From the NCBI GenBank assembly GCA_029983505.1, contig JASBZK010000004.1:1-64000 (forward strand): a DNA stretch of 64,000 nt. The letters are read 5' to 3'. Source of the DNA: Porphyromonas sp. (GTDB lineage Bacteria; Bacteroidota; Bacteroidia; Bacteroidales; Porphyromonadaceae). The notes below the pieces were generated by a model. It had not been told where the DNA came from. It was given only the letters and a program-made list of their open reading frames with translations, and did not search any database. Below are positions 32,467 to 40,631 of the stretch, piece after piece (the first letter of the stretch is position 1; the number at the start of each line of letters is the position of its first letter). The translations under genes and the position numbers were made by a program.

Positions 32467-32940
32467 ATGGGAAAGAAGAAAGCCAATACCAAGCCGGGCG
32501 TTATCCGCAACAAGCGCGCGACTTTCGACTACGAGATACTCGACACTTTTACCGCAGGCATCGTGCTTTACGGCACGGAGATTAAGTCCATACGCGGCGG
32601 TAAAGCATCGCTCGTGGATACTTTCTGCCTGGTTTCGAATGGTGAAGTCTGGGTCAAAAATATGTACATCGCAGAGTACTTCTTCGGCAGCTACAATAAC
32701 CACGTCCCGAAGCGTGACCGCAAGCTTCTCCTCAATAAGCGCGAGATCCGGGAGCTCGAAGCCGCTTCCAAAGATGTGGGGCTCACCATCATCCCGCTCA
32801 AACTCTTCATCAACGACCGGGGGCTTGCCAAAATGGAAATCGGTATAGCCAAAGGTAAAAAAGAGTACGACAAGCGCGCCGCCATCAAAGAGCGCGAAGA
32901 GAAACGCATCGCTCGCGATGCCAAGAAAATCGATTACTAA
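32467..32940 (+). CDS. smpB: SsrA-binding protein SmpB
   Basis: A 157-aa SmpB, which delivers tmRNA to stalled ribosomes for trans-translation. Core motifs are intact: FDYEILDTFTAGIVLYGTEIKSIRGGKASLVDTF and KMYIAEYFFGSYNNH-type region (here KNMYIAEYFFGSY). The C-terminal basic tail (KRAAIKEREEKRIARDAKK) is the part that mimics an anticodon stem. No ssrA gene was recognised in the window. It is convergent with waaA, with only 6 bp between the stop codons. Confidence 0.97.
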   Translation: MGKKKANTKPGVIRNKRATFDYEILDTFTAGIVLYGTEIKSIRGGKASLVDTFCLVSNGEVWVKNMYIAEYFFGSYNNHVPKRDRKLLLNKREIRELEAASKDVGLTIIPLKLFINDRGLAKMEIGIAKGKKEYDKRAAIKEREEKRIARDAKKIDY

Positions 32941-32946
32941 GCCTCT

Positions 32947-34206
32947 TTATCCGAAAATACGGGAGAGAATGAGACTCGTGGCTCCGGAGCTTTCTCTGAG
33001 GAAGTCCGCCGATGCCCGGCCCGCTCTCTGTCTGAAATCCTCGTCTATAAGCAATTTCCCGAGAATTACCGCCAAGTCCTCCTCCGTTTCGTAGCTGAAG
33101 GCTCCGCCTTTTTGGATCAAGGCCTCCGCTTCGGCAAACTTCCCGTGTCCGGGTCCGAAGACTACGGGTAGACCGTAGACCGCGGGCTCGAGGATGTTGT
33201 GAATCCCCGCCCCGAAGCCTCCGCCGATGTAGGCGAAGTCGGCGTGGGCGTAGATGCTGGAGAGAAGCCCTATCCTGTCTATGACGAGGACTTCCGTCCC
33301 GGCCGGTGCTTCACCTTCTGAGAAGAGGTGCGACTTGAGCGGCGCTACGGCACTCCCGAGGCTATGGAGACGCTCCCCGCCGATCTCGTGGGGTGCTATG
33401 ATGGTGCGGATTTCGTCCCTGTGCTTTTTCAAGAAAGGCAGGTACCGCTCTTCGTCTTTGTCCCAAGAACTGCCTACGACAAGGACGGGGATCCCTTTTT
33501 CCCGGGCTTCGGAGGCAAACTTCTCCACAATCGGGACGCGGGCTGGATTCCTTGCGATCTCGATGACGCGGTCGGCACGGGTGTCGCCCGCCACGGTGAC
33601 GTTCGTCACGCCGATGCCTGCCAGAAGGTCAGCAGAGCCTTGCTCTTGGACGAAAATCTCCTTGAACGCACCGAGCGCCTCCCTGAAGATCGCTCCCCAC
33701 GGTTTGAAGAACGGCTGCCCCGCTCGAAACTTGGCCGAAATGAGGTACGTAGGGATGCCCATCCGGCGCAAAAGGGAGAGCGTGCCGAGCCAAAACTCGT
33801 ACTTGACGAAGAGGACGATTTCGGGCGACAAAAGACGGACGAAGGCTTCGAGATCCTTACTCCCGTCGAAGGGCAGGTAGACGACGATGTCTGCAAGGGG
33901 ATAGTCTTTTCGGACCTCATAGCCGGAGGGCGAGAAGAAGGTGAGGCAGACCTTATACTCGGGGTGCGCCTCTTTGACGGCCTCAATGACCGGACGACCT
34001 TGCTCGAGCTCTCCGAGCGAGGAGGCATGTATCCAGATGTATCTGTCGGAGGGCTTCCGCTTCTCCCGCAGTCGTCCGAGCGTCTCTTTCCTGCCCTCCG
34101 TCATAAGACGGGCTTTGGGGTTGAAAGGCGCGGCGAGACGGATGCCGAGGAAGTAGGCGCTCGTGCCGAGGTTATAGAGGAGCCTTGAGAGAGGGTGTCC
34201 GGTCAT
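32947..34206 (-). CDS. waaA: 3-deoxy-D-manno-octulosonic acid transferase (GT30)
   Basis: A 419-aa inner-membrane KDO transferase acting on lipid A precursor. The N-terminus has a membrane-anchor-like helix (SRLLYNLGTSAYFLGIRLAAPF). GT30 motifs follow: IWIHASSLGELEQGRPVI (catalytic Glu) and, near the C-terminus, ADFAYIGGGFGAGIHNILEPAVYGLPVVFGP. Its 22-bp separation from gltX suggests one transcript, an operon of unrelated functions. The copy number of KDO residues added cannot be deduced from sequence. Confidence 0.95.
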   Translation of the reverse strand: MTGHPLSRLLYNLGTSAYFLGIRLAAPFNPKARLMTEGRKETLGRLREKRKPSDRYIWIHASSLGELEQGRPVIEAVKEAHPEYKVCLTFFSPSGYEVRKDYPLADIVVYLPFDGSKDLEAFVRLLSPEIVLFVKYEFWLGTLSLLRRMGIPTYLISAKFRAGQPFFKPWGAIFREALGAFKEIFVQEQGSADLLAGIGVTNVTVAGDTRADRVIEIARNPARVPIVEKFASEAREKGIPVLVVGSSWDKDEERYLPFLKKHRDEIRTIIAPHEIGGERLHSLGSAVAPLKSHLFSEGEAPAGTEVLVIDRIGLLSSIYAHADFAYIGGGFGAGIHNILEPAVYGLPVVFGPGHGKFAEAEALIQKGGAFSYETEEDLAVILGKLLIDEDFRQRAGRASADFLRESSGATSLILSRIFG

Positions 34207-34228
34207 CTCGTGTCAGGTGAAAGGCAGA

Positions 34229-35746
34229 TTAGGAGAGCGCTTGGAGTGCTTTACGGATGCGGCTTACGGTCTCTGCCTTACCGAGGAAAGCGATGATGTC
34301 GTAGATGTGCGGTCCCATGGACTTACCGACGAGGGCAAGGCGGAGGGCATTCATCACGGCGCCCATCCCGTAGCCTTTTTCTTCGAGCCAGGCCGTGGCG
34401 CGCTCTTCGAGCCGTGCGGGGTCTATCTCTTCGCCGTACTCGTCAAGGAGGGTGATGAACCCTTCGAGGTGCTCGGGTGTGGAGGCTTTCCAACGCTTCT
34501 TCACTACCGCGGGGTCGTATCCGTCGGGTGCGACGAAGAGGTAGGACACTTGCCCGGGCACGTCGCTGAGGAGGGTGATGCGGTCCTTGATGAGCGTAAG
34601 GGCGGGTGCGAGACGGTCGGGGTCGATGTCGAGACCGGCTTTGTGGAGGAACGGCACCGACAGCTCTGCCAATTCGTCTATGGGGTAGTCTTGGACGTAT
34701 TTGTGGTTGAACCACCGCGCTTTTTCGTAATCAAACTTGGCTCCGCTCTTGGAGACGTTTTCGAGGCGGAAGGACTCTATGAGTTCGTCCATCGACATAA
34801 TCTCCTGTTCCGTGCCGGGGTTCCAGCCGAGGAACGCCAGGAAGTTGAGGACGGCTTCGGGCAGATAGCCGCTCTCGCGGTATCCCATGCTGAAAGTGCC
34901 GTCGGGGTTGTCCCACTGGAGGGGAAAGACGGGGAAGCCGAGGCGGTCGCCGTCGCGCTTGGAGAGTTTGCCGGAGCCTTCCGGCTTAAGGATGAGCGGC
35001 AGGTGTGCAAAGGCGGGCATCTCGTCCGCCCAGCCGAGGGCGCGGTAGAGGAGGACGTGGAGCGGTGCCGACGGGAGCCACTCTTCGCCCCTGATGACGT
35101 GGGTGACCTGCATCAAGTGGTCGTCCACGATGTTTGCGAGGTGGTAGGTGGGGAGGTCGTCCGCCTGCTTGTAGAGGACTTTGTCGTCGAGGATGGAGGA
35201 GTTGATCGTCACGTCGCCGCGGATGAGGTCGTGGACGGTGATGTCTTCGCCCGGCTCGATTTTAAGTCTGAGGACGAAAGGCACGCCTCCTTCCTCCAGC
35301 TTCCGGCACTCTTCAGGGGAGAGGGAGAGGGAGTTCTTCATCGAGAGACGGGAGGAAGCGTCGTACTGGAAGTTGGGGACGCTCTTCCGGGCCGCATCCA
35401 GCTCTTCGGGCGTGTCGTAGGCTTTGTACCCTTTGCCCTCGGCGAGGAGATAGTCCACGTATTTGCGGTAAATATCGCGTCTCTCGCTCTGACGGTAGGG
35501 TCCGAGGTCGCCGCCTGCGCTGACCCCTTCGTCGGGCGGGATGCCGAGCCAGCGGAGCGCTTCGATGATGTACTCTTCGGATCCGGGGACGAAGCGTTGG
35601 GAGTCGGTGTCTTCGATGCGGAGGAGGAAGTCGCCTCCGTGCTGTTTGGCAAAAAGGTAGTTGTAGAGCGCTGTCCTTACCCCGCCGATGTGGAGTGTGC
35701 CGGTGGGCGAGGGGGCAAAGCGCACGCGTACTCTGTTAGGTTGCAT
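34229..35746 (-). CDS. gltX: Glutamyl-tRNA synthetase
   Basis: A 505-aa class I synthetase charging tRNA-Glu. The HIGH motif is in RFAPSPTGTLHIGGVRTALYNYLFAK, and the KMSKS motif appears as KLSKRDGDR (about residue 265). The catalytic Rossmann core is followed by an anticodon-binding helical domain with normal length. It is probably the promoter-proximal gene of a gltX-waaA unit; array L lies upstream of its start. No second glutamyl or glutaminyl synthetase is in the window. Confidence 0.97.
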   Translation of the reverse strand: MQPNRVRVRFAPSPTGTLHIGGVRTALYNYLFAKQHGGDFLLRIEDTDSQRFVPGSEEYIIEALRWLGIPPDEGVSAGGDLGPYRQSERRDIYRKYVDYLLAEGKGYKAYDTPEELDAARKSVPNFQYDASSRLSMKNSLSLSPEECRKLEEGGVPFVLRLKIEPGEDITVHDLIRGDVTINSSILDDKVLYKQADDLPTYHLANIVDDHLMQVTHVIRGEEWLPSAPLHVLLYRALGWADEMPAFAHLPLILKPEGSGKLSKRDGDRLGFPVFPLQWDNPDGTFSMGYRESGYLPEAVLNFLAFLGWNPGTEQEIMSMDELIESFRLENVSKSGAKFDYEKARWFNHKYVQDYPIDELAELSVPFLHKAGLDIDPDRLAPALTLIKDRITLLSDVPGQVSYLFVAPDGYDPAVVKKRWKASTPEHLEGFITLLDEYGEEIDPARLEERATAWLEEKGYGMGAVMNALRLALVGKSMGPHIYDIIAFLGKAETVSRIRKALQALS

Positions 35747-35816
35747 AGCCTGTCGGTTTTCGATCTCTCGTATTTTTGTCTTGTGAAAAGAGGGGCGTGT
35801 GTCGCGGTTGACTTTC

Positions 35817-35895
35817 GGCCCGTATCTCGAGGAAAGGAGACACGTACCGAGCTTGTCTCGCCGGCCTGTATCTCGCGATCTTCTCGGCCTGTATC
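35817..35895. repeat. Four-unit 23-bp array L
   Basis: Units start at 35817 (GGCCCGTATC), 35839 (GACACGTACC), 35863 and 35886 (both GGCCTGTATC), with spacing 22, 24, 23. It ends 6 bp from the obg stop codon. Confidence 0.83.
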
Positions 35896-35901
35896 TCCTT
35901 T

Positions 35902-37029
35902 TTACGCCTCTTCTCCGTCTTTGCCCTCCTCTTTCTCTATCCGGGCTTCAAACTCCTCCTCGTCCTCTTCGGCTGCCCGCCCGTCGAGGGTGAGACGCAT
36001 ATTTTGGTGTACGATGGGGGAGACGTCGTGGAGGTTATTGACCGTGATACTGTTCCAAATGAGGTCTTTGAGCTCGGTGATGCCTTTGCCGGAGACGGAG
36101 GAAAAGAAGACGCACGGCAGATCCCGGGGTAGGGTCTCCTTTAGCATCTCTTCGAGTTCTTCGTCGATGAGGTCACTCTTGCTCACTCCGAGGATGCGGT
36201 TTTTGTCCAGCAGCTCGGGGTTGTACCGCTCAAGCTCCGAGAGGAGGATCTCGTACGCTTTCTTGATGTCGTCGGTGTCCGCGGGGACGAGGAAGAGGAG
36301 TGCGGAGTTACGCTCGATGTGACGGAGGAAACGCAGTCCGAGACCCCGACCTTCCGCAGCGCCCTCTATGATGCCGGGGATGTCCGCCATCACGAAGGAG
36401 CGTCCGTCGCGGTACTCGACGATACCGAGCTGGGGTTCCAAGGTCGTGAAAGGGTAGTCCGCGATCTTGGGGCGGGCGGCGGAGATGGCAGAGAGGAGCG
36501 TGGACTTGCCGGCGTTCGGGAAGCCTACGAGCCCCACATCCGCAAGGAGCTTGAGCTGGAGGACGACTTCCATCTCTTGGTGAGGTTCCCCCGGTTGGGC
36601 GTAGCGGGGCGCCTGATTGGTAGGCGTGGCGAAGTTGTAATTGCCGAGCCCTCCGCGTCCGCCTTTGAGAAGGAGAATCTTCTCTCCGTCTTCCTGCACT
36701 TCGCAGACGAAGTCCCCCGTCACGGCGTTGTAGCACACGGTGCCGAGCGGGACATCGATGTAGACGTCTTCGCCGTCCTTGCCGGTCGACTTGTTGGATG
36801 AGCCGTGCTCCCCGTCCGTGGCGAAGATATGCCGGTCGTACCTCAGGGCGAGGAGCGTCCAGTGGTTGCGATTACCCCGGAGGTAGATGTCGCCACCGCG
36901 TCCGCCGTTGCCCCCGTCGGGACCGCCTTTCGGGGTGTACTTTTCCCGACGGAAGTGCGAAGCGCCGGCACCGCCGCGACCGGACCGGCAGTATATTTTG
37001 ACGTAGTCTACGAAGTTGGTTTCTGCCAT
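35902..37029 (-). CDS. obgE: GTPase Obg/CgtA
   Basis: A 375-aa ribosome-assembly GTPase. The N-terminal Obg fold is glycine-rich (SGRGGAGASHFRREKYTPKGGPDGGNGGRGG). The G domain has G1 GFPNAGKS, G3 DIPGIIEGA and G4 SKSD. The C-terminus is short and acidic (AEEDEEEFEARIEKEEGKDGEEA), without an OCT domain of the longer kind. It follows adk by 43 bp in an hpt-adk-obg group; obg next to adk is common in this phylum. Confidence 0.97.
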   Translation of the reverse strand: MAETNFVDYVKIYCRSGRGGAGASHFRREKYTPKGGPDGGNGGRGGDIYLRGNRNHWTLLALRYDRHIFATDGEHGSSNKSTGKDGEDVYIDVPLGTVCYNAVTGDFVCEVQEDGEKILLLKGGRGGLGNYNFATPTNQAPRYAQPGEPHQEMEVVLQLKLLADVGLVGFPNAGKSTLLSAISAARPKIADYPFTTLEPQLGIVEYRDGRSFVMADIPGIIEGAAEGRGLGLRFLRHIERNSALLFLVPADTDDIKKAYEILLSELERYNPELLDKNRILGVSKSDLIDEELEEMLKETLPRDLPCVFFSSVSGKGITELKDLIWNSITVNNLHDVSPIVHQNMRLTLDGRAAEEDEEEFEARIEKEEGKDGEEA

Positions 37030-37072
37030 AGTGCTTTATGTGGGGAGGACGAGGGCGGGCGTTACTTTTGTC

Positions 37073-37657
37073 TTATGCTTTACGGACAAATGCGTCGATA
37101 CCGTCTGTGATGCGCCGAGTGATCTCCTCGATGGAGCCGGTGCCGTCGATGGCGATGACTTTGCCCTGTCTTTTGTAGAAGTCGATCACAGGCTCCGTCT
37201 CGCGGTGGTAGACCGAGAGGCGCTCTTTGACGCTCGTCTCGTTGTCGTCCGCACGTCCCGAGATTTTGCCGCGCTCGATGATGCGGGTGATGAGCTCTTC
37301 TTCCGGCACCCGGAGTTCGACGAGGGCGGTGACGGCGGTTCCGTGGTCGGAGAGGATCCCTTCGAGCGTCTCCGCCTGACGGAGGGTACGGGGATAGCCG
37401 TCGAAGATGAAGCCGTCTTTGCCCGAGTCTCTCTCGGAGACGCGCTTGCGGAGCATCTCACTGATGATGTCGTCGGAGACGAGTGCGCCGCGCTCGATGA
37501 TGGCGGCCGCTTTTTTGCCCACTTCGGAGCCTGCTTTTATTTCGCCTCTGAGCATATCTCCCGTGGAGACGTGGTCGAGGTTGTAGTGTGCTTTGATGAA
37601 AGCGCTCTGGGTGCCTTTGCCGGAGCCGGGAGCTCCGAATATCAGAAGATTCAGCAT
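37073..37657 (-). CDS. adk: Adenylate kinase
   Basis: A 194-aa adenylate kinase (ATP + AMP to 2 ADP). The P-loop is GAPGSGKGTQS and the NMP-binding region has DHVSTGDMLRGEI. The typical signature FIFDGYPRTLRQAE is present. The length indicates the short-LID form usual in Bacteroidota, without the Cys4 zinc finger. It lies between hpt and obg, a purine and ribosome housekeeping cluster. Confidence 0.97.
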   Translation of the reverse strand: MLNLLIFGAPGSGKGTQSAFIKAHYNLDHVSTGDMLRGEIKAGSEVGKKAAAIIERGALVSDDIISEMLRKRVSERDSGKDGFIFDGYPRTLRQAETLEGILSDHGTAVTALVELRVPEEELITRIIERGKISGRADDNETSVKERLSVYHRETEPVIDFYKRQGKVIAIDGTGSIEEITRRITDGIDAFVRKA

Positions 37658-37695
37658 AGACTGATGTTTTTATTATAGATTGGTTAAGGGGCGCT

Positions 37696-38253
37696 TTAGG
37701 CCTCTTCTTCGGTGTCTACTTTGACGTATATGTCCCTAAACATCCGTCCGCGTCCCATATAGTCGAGGCCGCGTCCGAGGATGAAGTCGTTGGGGATCTC
37801 GAGTCCCACGTAGTCGGGGCGGATGAGTGCGTCCTTGTGGGCATCGGGTTTGGAGAGCATGACGGCTATCTTCACTTCCTTTGCCCCTCTCTGCATATAG
37901 AGGTCGACGACCTTGGTGAGGGTGAAGCCGGTGTCTATGAGGTCTTCGAGGATGACCACGGTGCGTCCCGTGAGGTCTGCCTGGGGCTTCATCACTTCGT
38001 TGAGCACGCCGGAGGAGTAAAGGCCTCCGTTGTAGGACGAATACTTGGCGAACGAGAGTTCGTACGGCTTCTCGAGCTCCTTGGTGAGGTCGCTCGCAAA
38101 CATAAAGGCTCCGTTGAGGATACAGATGAAGAGCGGATCCAAGTCGCCGAGGTCTCGCTCAATCTCGCGTGCCACCCGTTTGATCTCCGGTTCTATTTGA
38201 CTCTCCAGAAGGTAGGGCTTAAAAGTGAGCCCCTCTATGACTACGTTCTGCAT
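37696..38253 (-). CDS. hpt: Hypoxanthine phosphoribosyltransferase
   Basis: A 185-aa purine-salvage enzyme using PRPP to make IMP/GMP. The PRPP motif VVILEDLIDTGFTL and ILNGAFMFASDLTKELE are present. I chose ATG 38253 (MQNVVIEGLTF) because relatives begin this close to the core; an upstream ATG at 38286 adds 11 basic residues. A -7 element lies at 38357-38364. It is probably co-transcribed with adk and obg. Confidence 0.94.
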   Translation of the reverse strand: MQNVVIEGLTFKPYLLESQIEPEIKRVAREIERDLGDLDPLFICILNGAFMFASDLTKELEKPYELSFAKYSSYNGGLYSSGVLNEVMKPQADLTGRTVVILEDLIDTGFTLTKVVDLYMQRGAKEVKIAVMLSKPDAHKDALIRPDYVGLEIPNDFILGRGLDYMGRGRMFRDIYVKVDTEEEA

Positions 38254-38356
38254 TTCGGTCTGAAAAAATTGCCTTTTGCGTGCCATAGAGCGCTCTTGAC
38301 CTGCTCCGGCACCATTAAAAAAACAAGGTCAAGCGATTTTCCGATGCTTGACCTTA

Positions 38357-38364
38357 CAAAGTTA
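38357..38364 (-). promoter_or_regulatory. -7 element (TAACTTTG, minus strand) for hpt-adk-obg
   Basis: The complement of CAAAGTTA is TAACTTTG, 104 bp upstream of the chosen hpt start and divergent from the tRNA-Pro promoter 14 bp away. Confidence 0.55.
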
Positions 38365-38377
38365 GCCAAATTTGTAG

Positions 38378-38385
38378 TAACTTTG
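38378..38385 (+). promoter_or_regulatory. -7 element (TAACTTTG) for tRNA-Pro
   Basis: TAACTTTG lies 42 bp before the tRNA-Pro 5' end, back-to-back with the hpt element. Confidence 0.55.
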
Positions 38386-38426
38386 TCGCACCTTTCAAAG
38401 AGGAGCCCTTTTCGGAGGGTAAAAAT

Positions 38427-38503
38427 CGGGATGTAGCACAGTTGGTTAGCGCGCCACGTTCGGGACGTGGAGGTCGGCAGTTCGAGTCTGCCTATCCCGA
38501 CCA
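38427..38503 (+). tRNA. tRNA-Pro (CGG)
   Basis: A complete 77-nt cloverleaf with CCA encoded. The acceptor CGGGATG pairs with TATCCCG. The anticodon stem CCACG/CGTGG encloses TTCGGGA, giving anticodon CGG (38461-38463). The T-loop TTCGAGT is standard. The discriminator is A at 38500. Confidence 0.96.
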
Positions 38504-38515
38504 ACCCAAGCAAAA

Positions 38516-38550
38516 GAAGCGTCACGGAGGTAACTCCCTGACGCTTTTTT
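38516..38550 (+). terminator. Rho-independent terminator after tRNA-Pro
   Basis: AAGCGTCA with GG pairs with CC and TGACGCTT, followed by a run of six T's (38545-38550 region). Confidence 0.88.
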
Positions 38551-38573
38551 CGTGCAGAGAGCCGGCGATTTCG

Positions 38574-38651
38574 GTCTGTGCAAAAATATTTTTTCGGTCT
38601 GTACGCGGAGAAACTTTCGGTCTGTACCAAAAGATCTCCGCGGTCTGTACC
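38574..38651. repeat. Four-unit 23-bp array M
   Basis: Units start at 38574 (GGTCTGTGCA), 38597 (GGTCTGTACG), 38619 and 38642 (both GGTCTGTACC), with spacing 23, 22, 23. All are in one orientation. It ends one base before the stop codon of the glycosyltransferase. Confidence 0.88.
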
Positions 38652-38652
38652 T

Positions 38653-39699
38653 CTAATTTTTGGCACGCAGAAGCTTGCCTCCGATCTCGTCCCTGATCCA
38701 AGAGTAGGCGTTAAAGAGCCAAGGGCTGAGGGCGAGCGCACGGAAGAGAACGAGCTGCTTGGTCGGCTCGTTATTGAAGAGCTGGAGGGTGCCTTTGATG
38801 TCTTTGAGGAGGATGCCGCGGCGGATAAGCTCCTTGTAGACGGCGTTTTTCTCTGACAGGCTCATCCCGGAGCGGATCACCATACTGATGAGGAGGGAGT
38901 GAAGCAGTTTGAGCAGTCTGCTCTTGACGGTGTGGTCGTAGCTCCCTTTCGGGGGATTGTCCAGGTCGAAGGTTTCCCGCCAGGTCTCTTCGATCTCGAA
39001 GCACATCTCTATCTGACGCTTTTGCTTATCGACGTCCGTCGTCGTCGTGATGCTCCCGGGTCGGATGCGGTAGCAGTAGGCGCCGTCTTCGAGGTTAGAG
39101 AAGGCAAGCCGCTCCACGTGACGCATCAGGAAAGGCATCAGTTGGATGTCTTCGTACTGCAGCCCCTCGTGAAAGCGGAGGTCGTGCTCCCTAAATATAG
39201 AGGCACGCGTCACCTTGAGCCAGGCAAATGCCTCATAGTAGTCGCCTTTGACGTAGTCCTCACCTGTGATGATGTCGGCACCGCCCCTGTTTTTGACGAG
39301 TTCCTTATTGCCCGTCTCCTCGAAGTCGAGCAGGTAGGAGAGGATGAGCATATCCAGGTCTTGACCTTCGAGCTGGTGGACGATGTTGGGTAGGCAGTCC
39401 TTCGTGATGTAATCGTCCGAGTCGACGAACCACAGATACTCCCCTCTCGCCTCATCCATACCCCGGTTCCGCGCCCGGCTCAGTCCCCCGTTCTCTTGGT
39501 GGATGACCCTTATCCTCGCGTCTCTCGCCGCATACTCGTCGCAGATCTCCCCGCACCGGTCGGGCGAGCCGTCGTCCACGAGGATGACTTCAAAATCCGG
39601 ATAAGTCTGACCGAGGATGCTCTCGATGCACTCGGGGAGGTACTTCTCGACCTTGTACACCGGCACGATGAAAGATATTTTGGGGCGTTTGTCCTCCAT
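38653..39699 (-). CDS. Glycosyltransferase family 2
   Basis: A 348-aa GT-A glycosyltransferase. The N-terminus reads ISFIVPVYKVEKYLPECIESILGQTYPDFEVILVDDGSPDRCG. The DxD motif lies in WFVDSDDYI (about residue 92), and NGGLSRARNRGMDEARGEY is the typical GT2 acceptor-side helix. No TM helices are evident, so it acts at the cytosolic membrane face, probably on LPS core or O-antigen. Sugar and acceptor are unknown. It is a single gene with its own -7 element (39739). Confidence 0.92.
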   Translation of the reverse strand: MEDKRPKISFIVPVYKVEKYLPECIESILGQTYPDFEVILVDDGSPDRCGEICDEYAARDARIRVIHQENGGLSRARNRGMDEARGEYLWFVDSDDYITKDCLPNIVHQLEGQDLDMLILSYLLDFEETGNKELVKNRGGADIITGEDYVKGDYYEAFAWLKVTRASIFREHDLRFHEGLQYEDIQLMPFLMRHVERLAFSNLEDGAYCYRIRPGSITTTTDVDKQKRQIEMCFEIEETWRETFDLDNPPKGSYDHTVKSRLLKLLHSLLISMVIRSGMSLSEKNAVYKELIRRGILLKDIKGTLQLFNNEPTKQLVLFRALALSPWLFNAYSWIRDEIGGKLLRAKN

Positions 39700-39738
39700 A
39701 AATTGTGACTTCTATCAAGTTCTGTCCTTTGTCTGACC

Positions 39739-39746
39739 CAAAGGTA
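39739..39746 (-). promoter_or_regulatory. -7 element (TACCTTTG, minus strand) for GT2
   Basis: The complement of CAAAGGTA is TACCTTTG, 40 bp upstream of the GT2 start. It is divergent from the barrel-protein promoter. Confidence 0.6.
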
Positions 39747-39758
39747 CTAAGAAAAAAG

Positions 39759-39766
39759 TATCTTTG
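39759..39766 (+). promoter_or_regulatory. -7 element (TATCTTTG) for barrel protein
   Basis: TATCTTTG lies 42 bp upstream of ATG 39808, back-to-back with the GT2 element. Confidence 0.6.
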
Positions 39767-39807
39767 CGGGGGAAAGGCTTCGACCTCCCCGTATCAATTA
39801 CAGTTTT

Positions 39808-40500
39808 ATGAAAAAGATTTTCCTCACTCTCGTGGCGGCTCTTCTTGCCCTCTCTGCTTCAGCGCAGCACCGTAAGGTCTCCATTATCCCCACCGTCGGG
39901 TACCAAGTAAGCACCCCTTTGGATCAAAAAGGGGACCACGGCTACTACCGCCCCCTTCACCGCTTCAGAGCCGGGGTGGATGCCGACATTATCCTTGTGG
40001 ATCACGTGGGTGTTTATTTCTCCCTCAAGCCCGGTCTGTACTACTCCGCGGAGGGGTTCACGGCCTCGAATGAGGGGATGCTGTACGCGATAGGTCCGGA
40101 CACCCCCGGTCCGGGACTTCAGCTCTACCCTGCCGAATTGAATTACTTGGAGATCCCCGTCCTGGCGCAACTGGGGTTCGGGGTGAATCCCGCCTTCAGC
40201 TGCTACATAAATGTAGGTCCGTACCTCGCTTACGGCGTGAGCGGAAAGATTTCCAACCTCGACTTTTACCGCACTAAGGGCGAAGGTACGGAGCACGTGA
40301 CGGAGCTTGACCCCTTCAAAGAAGGCTACAACCGCTTCGACTGGGGCTTCCAAGGGGGCTTCGGTATCGAGTATATGCGGGTGCAGCTCGGCTTCGGTGT
40401 CCAAGTCGGGCTCCAAAATATGGGCGAGAGTGCGCGGTATCTGCTCTCGAAAAAGACGACTACCCAGACGATGTTCGTCACCCTCGGGTACCGTTTCTGA
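39808..40500 (+). CDS. Small outer-membrane beta-barrel protein (PorT-like family)
   Basis: A 230-aa protein with signal MKKIFLTLVAALLALSASAQ, followed by alternating hydrophobic strands, glycine turns and a C-terminal aromatic (TLGYRF). This is the pattern of the outer-membrane beta-barrel (PorT/OMP_b-brl) family: 8 to 10 strands, surface loops such as DNAMLYAIGPDTPGP-like segments. The substrate or partner is unknown. PorT itself is a type IX secretion component, but I do not claim identity with it. Confidence 0.83.
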   Translation: MKKIFLTLVAALLALSASAQHRKVSIIPTVGYQVSTPLDQKGDHGYYRPLHRFRAGVDADIILVDHVGVYFSLKPGLYYSAEGFTASNEGMLYAIGPDTPGPGLQLYPAELNYLEIPVLAQLGFGVNPAFSCYINVGPYLAYGVSGKISNLDFYRTKGEGTEHVTELDPFKEGYNRFDWGFQGGFGIEYMRVQLGFGVQVGLQNMGESARYLLSKKTTTQTMFVTLGYRF

Positions 40501-40510
40501 CTCCGATTTT

Positions 40511-40590
40511 GGTACGGGTCGAAAAAAGTTTTTCGGTCTGTGCCGGCTTCCCTTCCCGGTCTGTACCGGAAGATCTCCCCGGTACGTGCA
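40511..40590. repeat. Four-unit 23-bp array N
   Basis: Units start at 40511 (GGTACGGGTC), 40535 (GGTCTGTGCC), 40559 (GGTCTGTACC) and 40581 (GGTACGTGCA), with spacing 24, 24, 22. It begins 10 bp after the barrel gene stop. Confidence 0.83.
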
Positions 40591-40631
40591 AAAAAATATC
40601 CTCCACAGAACCCATACTTACCTTTATAATA

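Noticed and set aside
34217..36322. A long plus-strand reading frame opposite gltX and obg
   Set aside because: It runs antisense to two clear conserved genes and has no recognisable motifs. Long antisense frames are common in this GC-rich DNA.
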